From assembly GCA_029821735.1 (NCBI GenBank), contig JALGSU010000016.1, positions 1-64,000 of the forward strand: a DNA stretch of 64,000 nt, read 5' to 3'. Below the pieces are notes generated by a model. It saw nothing but the letters and a program-made list of their open reading frames with translations, ran no database searches and was not told the origin of the DNA. This DNA is from Candidatus Zipacnadia bacterium (GTDB lineage: Bacteria > Armatimonadota > Zipacnadia > Zipacnadales > UBA5352). A program made the translations under genes and the position numbers. Below are positions 1 to 7,470 of the stretch, in pieces (the stretch's first letter is position 1; every line of letters begins with the position of its first letter).

Positions 1-1
1 G

Positions 2-718
2 ACCGGCACCCGCAATATGATGCAGATGGGCGGGCTCAAGAAGCTCATGCCCGCCACACACGTGTGCTTCCTCATCGGCGTCTTCGCCCTCGCAGGCGTG
101 CCGCTGTTCAATGGCTTCTGGTCCAAGGACGCGATCTTCGAGGCCATGGTCCACCAGCACGCGTGGGGCCCTCTGGCCATGCTGATCGTCACCTCGCTGC
201 TGACCGCTGCATACTCCTGGCGAATGTACTGGCTCACCTTCCAGGGCGAGGCGCGCAGCGAGTCGCACGCACATGACGCCCCCTGGCAGATGACCACGCC
301 GCTGCTGGCGCTGGCCGCTGGCACACTGGTCTCCTGGGTCTACGTGGGTGGCTACACCGACAAGCTCGGCCAGCAACTGCCCTACCATGACATTCACACG
401 ATGGAACTGGGCGAGATGTGGCATCTCACCTGGACCAGTCCGCTCATGCTGGTCGCAGCCGTCGTCGTCGCCCTGATTATCGGGCTCGGCGTGAAGTACT
501 CGAAGCGGGCACCGGTGCCCGAGAGCCCGACGATGTGGGCCGACTTGCTGACTGACACCAAGGGCTTCGGCGACTGGTTCTGGGGCCTGTGGTATGTAGC
601 GATGCGCGGCGTCGCGGCCGTGCTCAGCGTCTTCCAGACGGGCGATCTAAATTACAACGGTCTGTGGCTGGCGCTCGGTTTGGTCGCAGTGCTGGCAATG
701 TTCCTGGGTTGGGGATAA
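2..718 (+). CDS. Proton-pumping NuoL/MrpA-like membrane subunit, C-terminal part (5' partial)
   Basis: This is the C-terminal ~238 residues of an antiporter-like subunit of a complex I or group 4 hydrogenase; the frame is open to the window edge, so the true start lies upstream. Hydrophobic helices include a stretch around VPLFNGFWSKDAIFEAM, a hallmark of NuoL-type proteins, and a final helix ending FLGWG. In the family these subunits move H+ or Na+ across the cytoplasmic membrane, driven by the redox module. The stop is followed three bases later by the next antiporter-like gene, so the two are co-transcribed. The assignment to the hydrogenase below is from context. NuoL, MrpA and MbhH relatives cannot be separated from this fragment. 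Confidence 0.85.
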   Translation, partial: TGTRNMMQMGGLKKLMPATHVCFLIGVFALAGVPLFNGFWSKDAIFEAMVHQHAWGPLAMLIVTSLLTAAYSWRMYWLTFQGEARSESHAHDAPWQMTTPLLALAAGTLVSWVYVGGYTDKLGQQLPYHDIHTMELGEMWHLTWTSPLMLVAAVVVALIIGLGVKYSKRAPVPESPTMWADLLTDTKGFGDWFWGLWYVAMRGVAAVLSVFQTGDLNYNGLWLALGLVAVLAMFLGWG

Positions 719-721
719 ACC

Positions 722-2212
722 ATGGAAGTGTTCTCGCCGATCGTAGCGCTGTCAATCGGAGCGGTCTTCACCTACCTTATAGGTCGAATCTCGCGCTCTC
801 GCTCGCTCACCGGGTTCATCGCCTTCCTGTCGCTCGTGGCGGCCGGTAACGGGGTCTATCAGATCCGCGCGACCCTCGCTGAAGGCTTCATCCCCCGCTT
901 CCCTGAGGGGCAGGCTGGGTGGGGCACCGCCTACATGAGCGGCGACCCCGTCGGCGTCCTGCTGGCGACGGTGGCCCTTGGGCTCACAGCCCTTGTGGTC
1001 ATCTACTCGACCCGTTACATGCACAAGTACGATATCGGCAAATTCTACGGCCTTCTCCTCATCATGACGGCCGGCATCATCGGCGTCGGCTTCGCTGGTG
1101 ACCTCTTCACCATGTTCATCTTCTTCGAGGTCATGAGCATCGCTTCATTCGTCCTGGTAGCCTTCCACCGCGACGAGTGGGAGCCTGTTGAGGCCGGTAT
1201 CAAGTACCTTGCCATCAGCACCGCCGGCTCACTCATGGCGCTGCTCGGCATCGCGATTGTCTACAACCTCACCAACTCGCTTGATATGGCGGCCATCCCC
1301 GGCCTGCTCACCGAGTACGCCGGCAGCGCCGAACTGCTCGCCGTCGCCGCCCTCTTCGTGGTGGGCTTTGGCGTCAAAGCCGCCCTCGTCCCCATGCACA
1401 CCTGGCTGCCTGACGCGCACTCGGCTGCCCCCAGCGGCATCAGCGCCATGCTCTCGGGCATCGTCATCGAGGCTGGCCTGATCACCATGATCAAGGCCCT
1501 CATCGCTGTACGCGGCTTCGACACAGGCGTCATACTCGGCATCATCGCTCTGGTTACCATGTTCGTCGGTAACCTGATTGCGCTGCGCCAGACCGACGTC
1601 AAGCGCATGCTCGCCTATTCGTCCGTCGCCCAGATGGGCTACATCTTCATGGGCGTCGCACTCGCGCTGGGCTTCCCGGCAATGGCTGGCTTCCACGGCA
1701 TGCGCGGAGCCCTCTACCACATTCTCAACCACGCCATCATGAAGGGCGGCGCTTTCCTGTGCGCCGGCGTGCTCCTCTACCTCGCGAGCACGCGCGATCT
1801 CCGCAAACTCTCCGGCATCGGCCGAAAGTTCCCTCTGATCGGCTGGAGCATGCTCATTTTCTTGCTGGCACTGGCCGGCACCCCGCCCTTCAACGGCTAC
1901 TTCAGCAAGCTGCTGCTGTGCCGCGCAGGCGCTGAGGTCGGCGGCTGGGGCCTGTTCATGATGATCATGTTGATCCTCAACAGCGTCATCTCGCTCTTTT
2001 ACTACCTGGGCGCCGCCAACAAGATTCTCTTCGGCGCCGTCCCTGAGGACCAGAAGCTGGGCAAGTCCGTGCCGTTGGCCATGACCATCCCGATCGTCGT
2101 GCTGGCTGCGCTGGTCCTGCTCCTTGGTGTCGTCCCGCAGATCGGCCTGGACATTGTCAATCCGGCTGCTTCATATCTCGGCGACTTGCTATTGCTTCCC
2201 TACGGGGGCTAA
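722..2212 (+). CDS. Proton-conducting NuoM/NuoN/HyfB-like membrane subunit
   Basis: The 496-residue polytopic membrane protein belongs to the Proton_antipo_M family. Visible hallmarks are FFEVMSIASFVLVAF with the channel glutamate, and PMHTWLPDAHSAAPSGISAM, the conserved lysine/histidine-rich central region. About 14 hydrophobic helices are expected and the hydrophobic pattern agrees. It would form the second ion-translocating module of the hydrogenase/complex-I-like enzyme. It starts three bases after the upstream NuoL-like gene. An 81-base spacer separates it from the NuoA-like gene. Naming it NuoM, NuoN, MbhH or HyfB would need a tree; the family assignment is secure. Confidence 0.9.
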   Translation: MEVFSPIVALSIGAVFTYLIGRISRSRSLTGFIAFLSLVAAGNGVYQIRATLAEGFIPRFPEGQAGWGTAYMSGDPVGVLLATVALGLTALVVIYSTRYMHKYDIGKFYGLLLIMTAGIIGVGFAGDLFTMFIFFEVMSIASFVLVAFHRDEWEPVEAGIKYLAISTAGSLMALLGIAIVYNLTNSLDMAAIPGLLTEYAGSAELLAVAALFVVGFGVKAALVPMHTWLPDAHSAAPSGISAMLSGIVIEAGLITMIKALIAVRGFDTGVILGIIALVTMFVGNLIALRQTDVKRMLAYSSVAQMGYIFMGVALALGFPAMAGFHGMRGALYHILNHAIMKGGAFLCAGVLLYLASTRDLRKLSGIGRKFPLIGWSMLIFLLALAGTPPFNGYFSKLLLCRAGAEVGGWGLFMMIMLILNSVISLFYYLGAANKILFGAVPEDQKLGKSVPLAMTIPIVVLAALVLLLGVVPQIGLDIVNPAASYLGDLLLLPYGG

Positions 2213-2293
2213 TGGCGCCGGCTACGCTGGCGTCCTTCCGCGTGACGGAACCGCTCGTCACAGCGCAGATCGTGTTTTGGAGGTCCGTGACAG

Positions 2294-2620
2294 ATGACGG
2301 CTGAGAGTTTCCTGTATCACCCGGTAAGCGTCTTTGCCCTCAGTATGCTCTGCGGCTACGCCCTGTATGCCTTCGGGCGCGCCGTTGCGCCAGCAACTGT
2401 CGTCGTTGGCGGCAAACTACGCACATACGCCTGTGGTGAGAACGTAGACGGCAAGATGTTCCCGACCGCCTACCACCTCTTCCACGCGGCCTTTATCTTC
2501 ACGCTGCTCGACGTCGTCGCTCTGGTCGTCGGAACTGTCTCACTGTCCGCCAGCATCTGGCTGGTCATCTCATACCTGCTGGTGGGATTGTTCGCTATCG
2601 TCATCCTGTTCCGCGACTGA
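2294..2620 (+). CDS. NuoA-like membrane subunit
   Basis: The 108-residue protein has three hydrophobic helices. Its middle segment TYACGENVDGKMFPTAYH, followed by FIFTLLDVVALVV, follows the NuoA pattern (YECG ... FYL ... LFLIFDVE), although the usual FDVE is LDVV here. In complex I and F420H2 dehydrogenases NuoA sits at the junction of membrane and peripheral arms near the quinone site. Canonical six-subunit Ech hydrogenases do not carry it, which makes its place directly before a hydrogenase-type small subunit notable. The start follows a TTTTGGAGG ribosome site with an 8-base spacer. Divergent but recognisable; function inferred from family and neighbours. Confidence 0.75.
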   Translation: MTAESFLYHPVSVFALSMLCGYALYAFGRAVAPATVVVGGKLRTYACGENVDGKMFPTAYHLFHAAFIFTLLDVVALVVGTVSLSASIWLVISYLLVGLFAIVILFRD

Positions 2621-2726
2621 CACTGTCCGAGCATAGCCACATCCGCCCGACCGGTTCGCTCCGGGCCTCGGCCCACGCAAGCGAATGACGTGATCCGAAT
2701 GCAACGCACGGCAAAGGAAGACAGCC

Positions 2727-3245
2727 ATGTTTGATGGATTGGTACAGTGGGCGCGAGCCAAGTCACCGTGGGTGTGCCATCTCAACTGCGGGTCCTGCAA
2801 CGGGTGCGACATCGAGATCGTCGCCGCACTCATGCCCCGCTTTGATCTTGAGCGCTTTGGCATCCTGCTGGAGGGTACCCCCCGGCATGCCGATGTGATT
2901 CTGGCCACCGGACCGGTCACCAGGCAGATCCGAGACCGGGTCATCCGCGTCTACGAGCAGACGCCCGAACCGAAGTTTGTCATAGCCGTCGGCACCTGTG
3001 GCGTCTCGGGCAGCCCCTTCGCCCCCAGCTACAGCGTGCTCGGTGGCGTCGACCAGGCGATGCCGGTGAATATGTACATCCCCGGCTGCCCGCCCAGGCC
3101 CGACGCTATCACCTACGGAGTGCTCAAGCTTCTTGGTAGCCTCGACCCGGCCATCGCCGAAGTCGTCGCTACCATCGAGTCGAAACAGGATACTACCGGC
3201 CTGGTGTACACCCCGCAAGAAATGGCCGCAATAAGTGAGTCCTAA
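2727..3245 (+). CDS. Group 4 [NiFe]-hydrogenase small subunit / NuoB-like
   Basis: The 172-residue protein carries the ligands of the proximal [4Fe-4S] cluster: a CNGCDIE motif (C24, C27), GTCG (C91) and PGCPPRPD (C121). The CNGC spacing is that of EchC/MbhJ-type hydrogenase small subunits, whereas complex I NuoB has adjacent cysteines. The protein should relay electrons between the NuoI-like ferredoxin subunit and the [NiFe] site on the cytoplasmic face of the membrane. AAAGGAAG lies just upstream of the ATG. It sits between the NuoA-like and NuoC-like genes in complex-I order A-B-C-D-H-I. High confidence in family; the exact hydrogenase subgroup is not resolved. Confidence 0.9.
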   Translation: MFDGLVQWARAKSPWVCHLNCGSCNGCDIEIVAALMPRFDLERFGILLEGTPRHADVILATGPVTRQIRDRVIRVYEQTPEPKFVIAVGTCGVSGSPFAPSYSVLGGVDQAMPVNMYIPGCPPRPDAITYGVLKLLGSLDPAIAEVVATIESKQDTTGLVYTPQEMAAISES

Positions 3246-3280
3246 CAAGTTTTGACACGTCTAACAAGAGGGAGCTGAAG

Positions 3281-3751
3281 ATGCAAATGACTGCATCTGA
3301 GCTTGTAGCGCATATACAGGAGGGCTACGACGGCGAACTCGTCGAGGCAACTGCCAGCGCCGATGTCGATGTGTGGATCGGCGTGCCGCCCGCAGACGTG
3401 ACCGGGATGGCAGCTTACCTCAACGAGGCTTTCGCGCCGCTGCACCTGTCCACCATCACTGGTCTGGACAATGGTGAAGCGATAGAAGTGCTCTACCACT
3501 TCGTCGTCAACGGCCTTTCGCTCAATCTGCGCGCTGCAGTGCCCAAGAGCGGGGACAGCATCGACTCGATCACGCCCGTGATCCCCGCGGCCGTGCTCTA
3601 CGAGCGCGAAGTGATGGATCTGCTGGGCCTGGTGTTTACGGGTCATCCCGACCCGCGCCGGCTGATCCTTCCCGAAGACGCGCCCGAGGACGAGCACCCG
3701 TTGCGCAGGGATGCACAGCCCGAGGAGGAGACTCAGCAGGACAATGGCTAA
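3281..3751 (+). CDS. NuoC-like 30 kDa subunit of hydrogenase/complex I
   Basis: This 156-residue soluble subunit matches the Complex1_30kDa family: YEREVMDLLGLVFTGHPDPRRLILPED is the recognisable C-terminal signature (E-RE-x-D-x-G-x-x-x-x-GHPDxRR; residues about 107-133). It has no cofactor and scaffolds the interface of the large and small subunits (EchD/NuoC role). The gene overlaps the next one by eight bases, with a GAGGAGGAG ribosome site inside its own 3' end, so large-subunit translation is probably coupled to it. The acidic, glutamate-rich C-terminal tail after the signature is ordinary for this family. Length is typical. Confidence 0.88.
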   Translation: MQMTASELVAHIQEGYDGELVEATASADVDVWIGVPPADVTGMAAYLNEAFAPLHLSTITGLDNGEAIEVLYHFVVNGLSLNLRAAVPKSGDSIDSITPVIPAAVLYEREVMDLLGLVFTGHPDPRRLILPEDAPEDEHPLRRDAQPEEETQQDNG

Positions 3752-4907
3752 ACTGACCTTTCCTATAGGCCCACAGCACCCGGCGCTCAAAGAGCCCGAG
3801 AACCTACGCTTCACCGTGGACGGTGAGGTCGTCGTCGACGCGGACATCCGCATCGGCTACGTGCACCGGTCCATCGAGCGCAGCTGCCAGGAGCGCAACT
3901 ACACGCAGGACCTGTATCTGTGTGAGCGAGTTTGCGGCATCTGCTCGAACTGCCACACTTTGTGCTACTCGATGGCCGTCGAGAAGCTCGCCGGCGTCGA
4001 GGTCCCCAAGCGCGCGGAATACATTCGCATGATCATGCATGAGCTCGAGCGGATACACAGCCACATGCTGTGGCTCGGCGTCGCCGGTCACGAGGTCGGC
4101 TTCGAGACGCTCTTCATGTATGCCTGGCGTGATCGTGAAATCGTCCAGGACATCCTGGAGATGATCGCCGGCAACCGCGGACACTATGCGATGACCTCAA
4201 TCGGCGGCGTCCGCCATGACCTCACCCGTGAGATGATCGACAATGCTAAAGAGGGTCTCGTCATACTGCGCGACCGCGCCGAGCATTACGCGGACATCGC
4301 CACCACCGAGGCTACTTTCCTCAAGCGTGTCACCGACGTCGGCACCGTCTCTGGGGACCGCTGCCGGGCGCTTGGGGCCGTCGGCCCTGTGGCCCGCGCC
4401 TCTGGCGTCGATTTCGACGTGCGCACCGCGTTCCCGTATCTGCACTACGACCAGATGCCCTGGGAAGTGCGCACCTCCGAGATGTGTGACGTGCTTGGGC
4501 GCACCATCGTCCGCGTGCTCGAGGTCATTGACGCGGCGAGTATCGCTATTCACGCTCTGGACACCCTCCCCGAGGGCGACTTCCAGACCAAGGTCCCGCG
4601 CAAGATCCCTGAGGGCGAGGTCACGACCCGCGTCGAAGCCCAGCGCGGCGAGCTCATCTACTACCTCCGCAGCGATGGCAGCGACGTCCCTGCCCGCCTG
4701 AAGATCCGGACACCAACTCTCGCGAACTTGCCCATCAGCCTCGAAATGGTTCGCGGGGGCTACATCGCTGACATCCCGATCGCTTTCGCGTCCATTGACC
4801 CGTGCTTCAGTTGCACCGACCGCATGGTCGTGCTCCAGGACGCCGAGACCGGCCGCGGCCAGCAGATGACCTGGACCGACCTCGTGAACATGTCGAAGAT
4901 GGGCTGA
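3744..4907 (+). CDS. Group 4 [NiFe]-hydrogenase large (catalytic) subunit / NuoD-like
   Basis: The 387-residue protein is homologous to NuoD/EchE but keeps both nickel-binding CxxC pairs: C64-x2-C67 with H71 in ERVCGICSNCH, and C354-x2-C357 in DPCFSCTDR. Complex I NuoD lacks these, so the protein should hold a NiFe(CN)2CO centre and catalyse reversible H2 formation or oxidation. After R360 a 27-residue tail remains, which could be removed by a maturation protease as in many hydrogenases; I cannot tell from sequence whether that happens here. The ATG at 3744 was chosen because it aligns with family N-termini (AKLTFPIGPQHPALKEPE) and follows GAGGAGGAG. No hyp maturation genes are in the window. 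Confidence 0.92.
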   Translation: MAKLTFPIGPQHPALKEPENLRFTVDGEVVVDADIRIGYVHRSIERSCQERNYTQDLYLCERVCGICSNCHTLCYSMAVEKLAGVEVPKRAEYIRMIMHELERIHSHMLWLGVAGHEVGFETLFMYAWRDREIVQDILEMIAGNRGHYAMTSIGGVRHDLTREMIDNAKEGLVILRDRAEHYADIATTEATFLKRVTDVGTVSGDRCRALGAVGPVARASGVDFDVRTAFPYLHYDQMPWEVRTSEMCDVLGRTIVRVLEVIDAASIAIHALDTLPEGDFQTKVPRKIPEGEVTTRVEAQRGELIYYLRSDGSDVPARLKIRTPTLANLPISLEMVRGGYIADIPIAFASIDPCFSCTDRMVVLQDAETGRGQQMTWTDLVNMSKMG

Positions 4908-5007
4908 GCCAGACCAATCTAGCGCCGTGTGCCGCCGCCGGGCCCGCCTCGGAGGCGTCACTTGGTGTTGTCGCACGATCGTCAGAACAATAGTCGAGAG
5001 GACTGCG

Positions 5008-5920
5008 ATGGAGATCGCCAAGCCGCTATTGCATATCCTGGTCTTCCCGGGCTTCCTGTTTCTCGTTGCCGCAGGACTCGCGGTCAGTTGGGTTGACCGC
5101 AAGCTCGTCGCGAGATTCCAAAACCGGGTGGGTCCGCCTTTCTACCAGCCGTTCGCGGACCTGATCAAGCTCCTCGCCAAAGAGGACATCATTCCCGAGA
5201 ACGCCTCCAAGGGCATGTTCTCCATCATGCCGGTGGTCGGCTTCGCCAGTGTGTTGGCGTCGATCATCTACATCCCCCTGTGGCGTTCGACCGCACTGGT
5301 CTCCTTCGATGGCGACCTCATCGTGGTGCTCTACCTGCTCACTCTACCTGCCTTCTCGCTGCAAACCCGTTCGCCACGATCGGTTCGACCCGTGTCCTGA
5401 GCCAGCTTTTCGGCTACGAGGTGCCCTTCCTCCTCGCCTGCCTCGGGCCGGCAATCGCCGCTCACTCGTGGAACATGTCGATCATTGGCTCGTATCAGGC
5501 GACACACGGGTGGCTCGTGGGTTGGGTGCCCGTGTCGTTCCTCGTTGCCGTGATCTCGCTGATCGGCAAGCTTGAGCGCGTGCCCTTCGACATCCCGCAA
5601 GCGAAAACCGAGATCGTCACCGGTCCCGAGGTCGAGTACACCGGCCGGCGCCTCGCGCCATGATCGCCGCGCTCTTCCTTGGCGGCTTTCACTTCCCGGG
5701 CATCCCCTACGAATCAATGGGCCCGTGGCTGGCCGGTCTCGTTGGCATGGTCGTCCTGTCCGTCAAGGTCCTGGCCATCGTCTTCTTCCTCGCTCTTGCC
5801 AAAGCGGCTCTCGCCCGCCTGCGCATCGAGCAGATGGTCCAGTGGTGCCTTACCTATCTGGGCATTCCGGCGTTGCTGCAAATTGCGTTCGTCATCGTGT
5901 CCAGGCAGTTGGGAGCGTAG
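5008..5920 (+). pseudogene. NuoH-like membrane anchor subunit, interrupted by two deletions
   Basis: Three consecutive reading-frame pieces together spell a NuoH/EchB/HyfD-type subunit. Piece 1 (from ATG 5008, after GAGAGGAC) contains WVDRKLVARFQNRVGPP and stops at 5400. Piece 2, in another frame from about 5361 to 5663, contains NPFATIGSTRVLSQLFGYE and FDIPQAKTEIVTGPEVEYTG. Piece 3 starts at 5660 with IAALFLGGFHFPG and ends at 5920. At each junction roughly ten to fifteen family-conserved residues are missing, so each lesion is a deletion of a few tens of bases, not a single-base slip. The subunit normally anchors the hydrogenase module in the membrane and is essential for coupling. Flanking genes are intact, so an assembly or consensus error is at least as likely as real decay. 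Confidence 0.85.
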
Positions 5921-5923
5921 GTC

Positions 5924-6379
5924 ATGAGTAAGCGATACGGTATCGCCACAATGTGGGCCGAACTTGCGCAGAGTCTGTTCAGCAAACCCGCCACGGTACT
6001 CTATCCGGTGGAGCGCCTGACCCCGCCCGAGCGGTTCCGCGGTCGGCTGCTCTTCGATGCAGACTCGTGCATGCTCTGCGGCCTGTGCGCCCGCGACTGC
6101 CCCGGCGACGTCATCAATGTCGTCCGCAGGCGCGTCGAGCGCGAAGACGGCAAGAAGGAGCTCGTCGGCCACCTCGAGTTCGAGATGGACCGCTGCATCT
6201 TCTGCGGCCAGTGCGAGACAAGCTGCAACTCGAACTCGATCACCTTCAGCGGCGACTTCGAGATGGCACAGGCCGATCGGCAGCTCTTCAACGTCCGCCA
6301 GGAAGAGAGCGACCGCGCGGACAAGTGCGAGCTCGACGACGAGGACAAAGAAGAGGGCGCGGGCGACGGCAAGGAGTAG
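5924..6379 (+). CDS. NuoI-like 2x[4Fe-4S] ferredoxin subunit
   Basis: The 151-residue protein has two complete ferredoxin motifs: CMLCGLCARDCP (C49, C52, C55, C59) and CIFCGQCETSCN (C91, C94, C97, C101). In Ech/Mbh hydrogenases and complex I this subunit carries electrons between a ferredoxin-type donor and the small subunit. The second motif ends in Asn where Pro is usual. A highly charged, Asp/Glu/Lys-rich C-terminal tail of about 40 residues follows and is probably disordered. It begins three bases after the NuoH-like stop and ends the operon just before a strong terminator. Direct electron input from ferredoxin is inference from the lack of NuoE/F/G in the visible part. Confidence 0.9.
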   Translation: MSKRYGIATMWAELAQSLFSKPATVLYPVERLTPPERFRGRLLFDADSCMLCGLCARDCPGDVINVVRRRVEREDGKKELVGHLEFEMDRCIFCGQCETSCNSNSITFSGDFEMAQADRQLFNVRQEESDRADKCELDDEDKEEGAGDGKE

Positions 6380-6406
6380 CTGCGTCCCATCTGAGCATGA
6401 ATAAAT

Positions 6407-6440
6407 GAGGGGCGACCCATCCGGGTCGCCCCTCTTCTTT
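6407..6440. terminator. Bidirectional rho-independent terminator
   Basis: A perfect 12-bp stem (6407-6418 with 6423-6434, loop ATCC) is followed by TTCTTT on the plus strand and preceded by AATAAAT, giving a T-rich tract on the minus strand. It lies between the convergent hydrogenase operon and cysE, so it can end both transcripts. Confidence 0.88.
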
Positions 6441-6461
6441 GTACATACACCGAACCCGCAC

Positions 6462-7469
6462 TCAGCGCTTCTCGTTGTTCGTTCTGATCTCGATGTTGGC
6501 CTCGCCCTGCACCACCGAGCTGCCGGCCTCCACCGAGTCCAGCAGCCACACGTTACTGCCTATTACTGAACCCTCGCCGATGACCGTGTCGCCGCCAAGG
6601 ATTGTCGCCCCGGCATAGACGATCACGTTGTCCTCCAAGGTCGGATGGCGCTTGATGTCCTTGATCGGGTTGCCATCCGCATCGAGCGGGAAGCTCTTCG
6701 CCCCGAGGGTCACGCCCTGGTAGAGCTTGACGTGATCGCCAATCTGACAGGTCTCGCCGATGACCACCCCGGTGCCATGGTCGATGAAGAACCTTTCACC
6801 GATGGTCGCGCCCGGATGGATGTCGATGCCCGTTGCCGAATGCGCATCTTCGCTCATGAGGCGCGGGATGAGCGGCAGATCCAAGTCATACAACTCGTGC
6901 GCGAGCCGGTGCACGCAGATGGCTTTTAGACCCGGGTAGCTCAGCATGATTTCCGCGTAGGTGTGGGCCGCCGGATCGCCCAGGTACGCCGCCTCGACGT
7001 CCATCACCAAGAGCCGCCGGATTTCCGGCAATCGCGACACGAATTCGTTGGCGACATAGGCCGCACTCTCGTCCAGGTTCTCGTCCTCTTCCACGTCGCC
7101 GCCCGCACGCGCATACGCACCCATCCATCTATATGGCAGCGCCAGCGCGACCTCTCGCCGCAGCAGTCGATGCCCACGCGCCAGTCGCTCCTGGATGAAC
7201 GATTGCATGGACTCGCACTCATCAAGCTCTGTCTCCATGCGGCCGGGGAAGAGCACGTCCTCGAAGCAGCGCAACGCCTCCAGCACGCGCGAACGCGACG
7301 GCACCGCTGCCGCCACTTCCCCGGGCGTGTCGACGCCCTCGTGGCCGGTATTGGTCTCAAGTTGCTCGATTACCGAACAGGCCAGTTGCGCCGAGCCCCG
7401 GCATGAGCACATCTCGCGCTTCTCACACGTCTCGCAGCGCTTGAGAGGATACAGGCGATCAGGCATCAT
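6462..7469 (-). CDS. cysE: Serine O-acetyltransferase with Cys-rich N-terminus
   Basis: The enzyme makes O-acetylserine from serine and acetyl-CoA, the first step of cysteine synthesis. The C-terminal half is a left-handed beta-helix with hexapeptide repeats: IDIHPGATIGERFFIDHGTG contains the catalytic His region, followed by VVIGETCQIGDHVKLYQGVTLG. At 335 residues it is of the long, EpsC-like type. The N-terminus holds five cysteines (C12, C15, C21, C23, C31: CETCEKREMCSC), not part of the standard fold, which could bind a metal or Fe-S cluster. The start codon lies in the GAGGTGA end of the upstream propeller gene, so it is translationally coupled. It is the last gene of a minus-strand run. 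Confidence 0.9.
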   Translation of the reverse strand: MMPDRLYPLKRCETCEKREMCSCRGSAQLACSVIEQLETNTGHEGVDTPGEVAAAVPSRSRVLEALRCFEDVLFPGRMETELDECESMQSFIQERLARGHRLLRREVALALPYRWMGAYARAGGDVEEDENLDESAAYVANEFVSRLPEIRRLLVMDVEAAYLGDPAAHTYAEIMLSYPGLKAICVHRLAHELYDLDLPLIPRLMSEDAHSATGIDIHPGATIGERFFIDHGTGVVIGETCQIGDHVKLYQGVTLGAKSFPLDADGNPIKDIKRHPTLEDNVIVYAGATILGGDTVIGEGSVIGSNVWLLDSVEAGSSVVQGEANIEIRTNNEKR

Positions 7470-7470
7470 C

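Noticed and set aside
5385..5400. tRNA-like GGTTCGA motif
   Set aside because: It lies inside the NuoH-like coding region with no acceptor stem.
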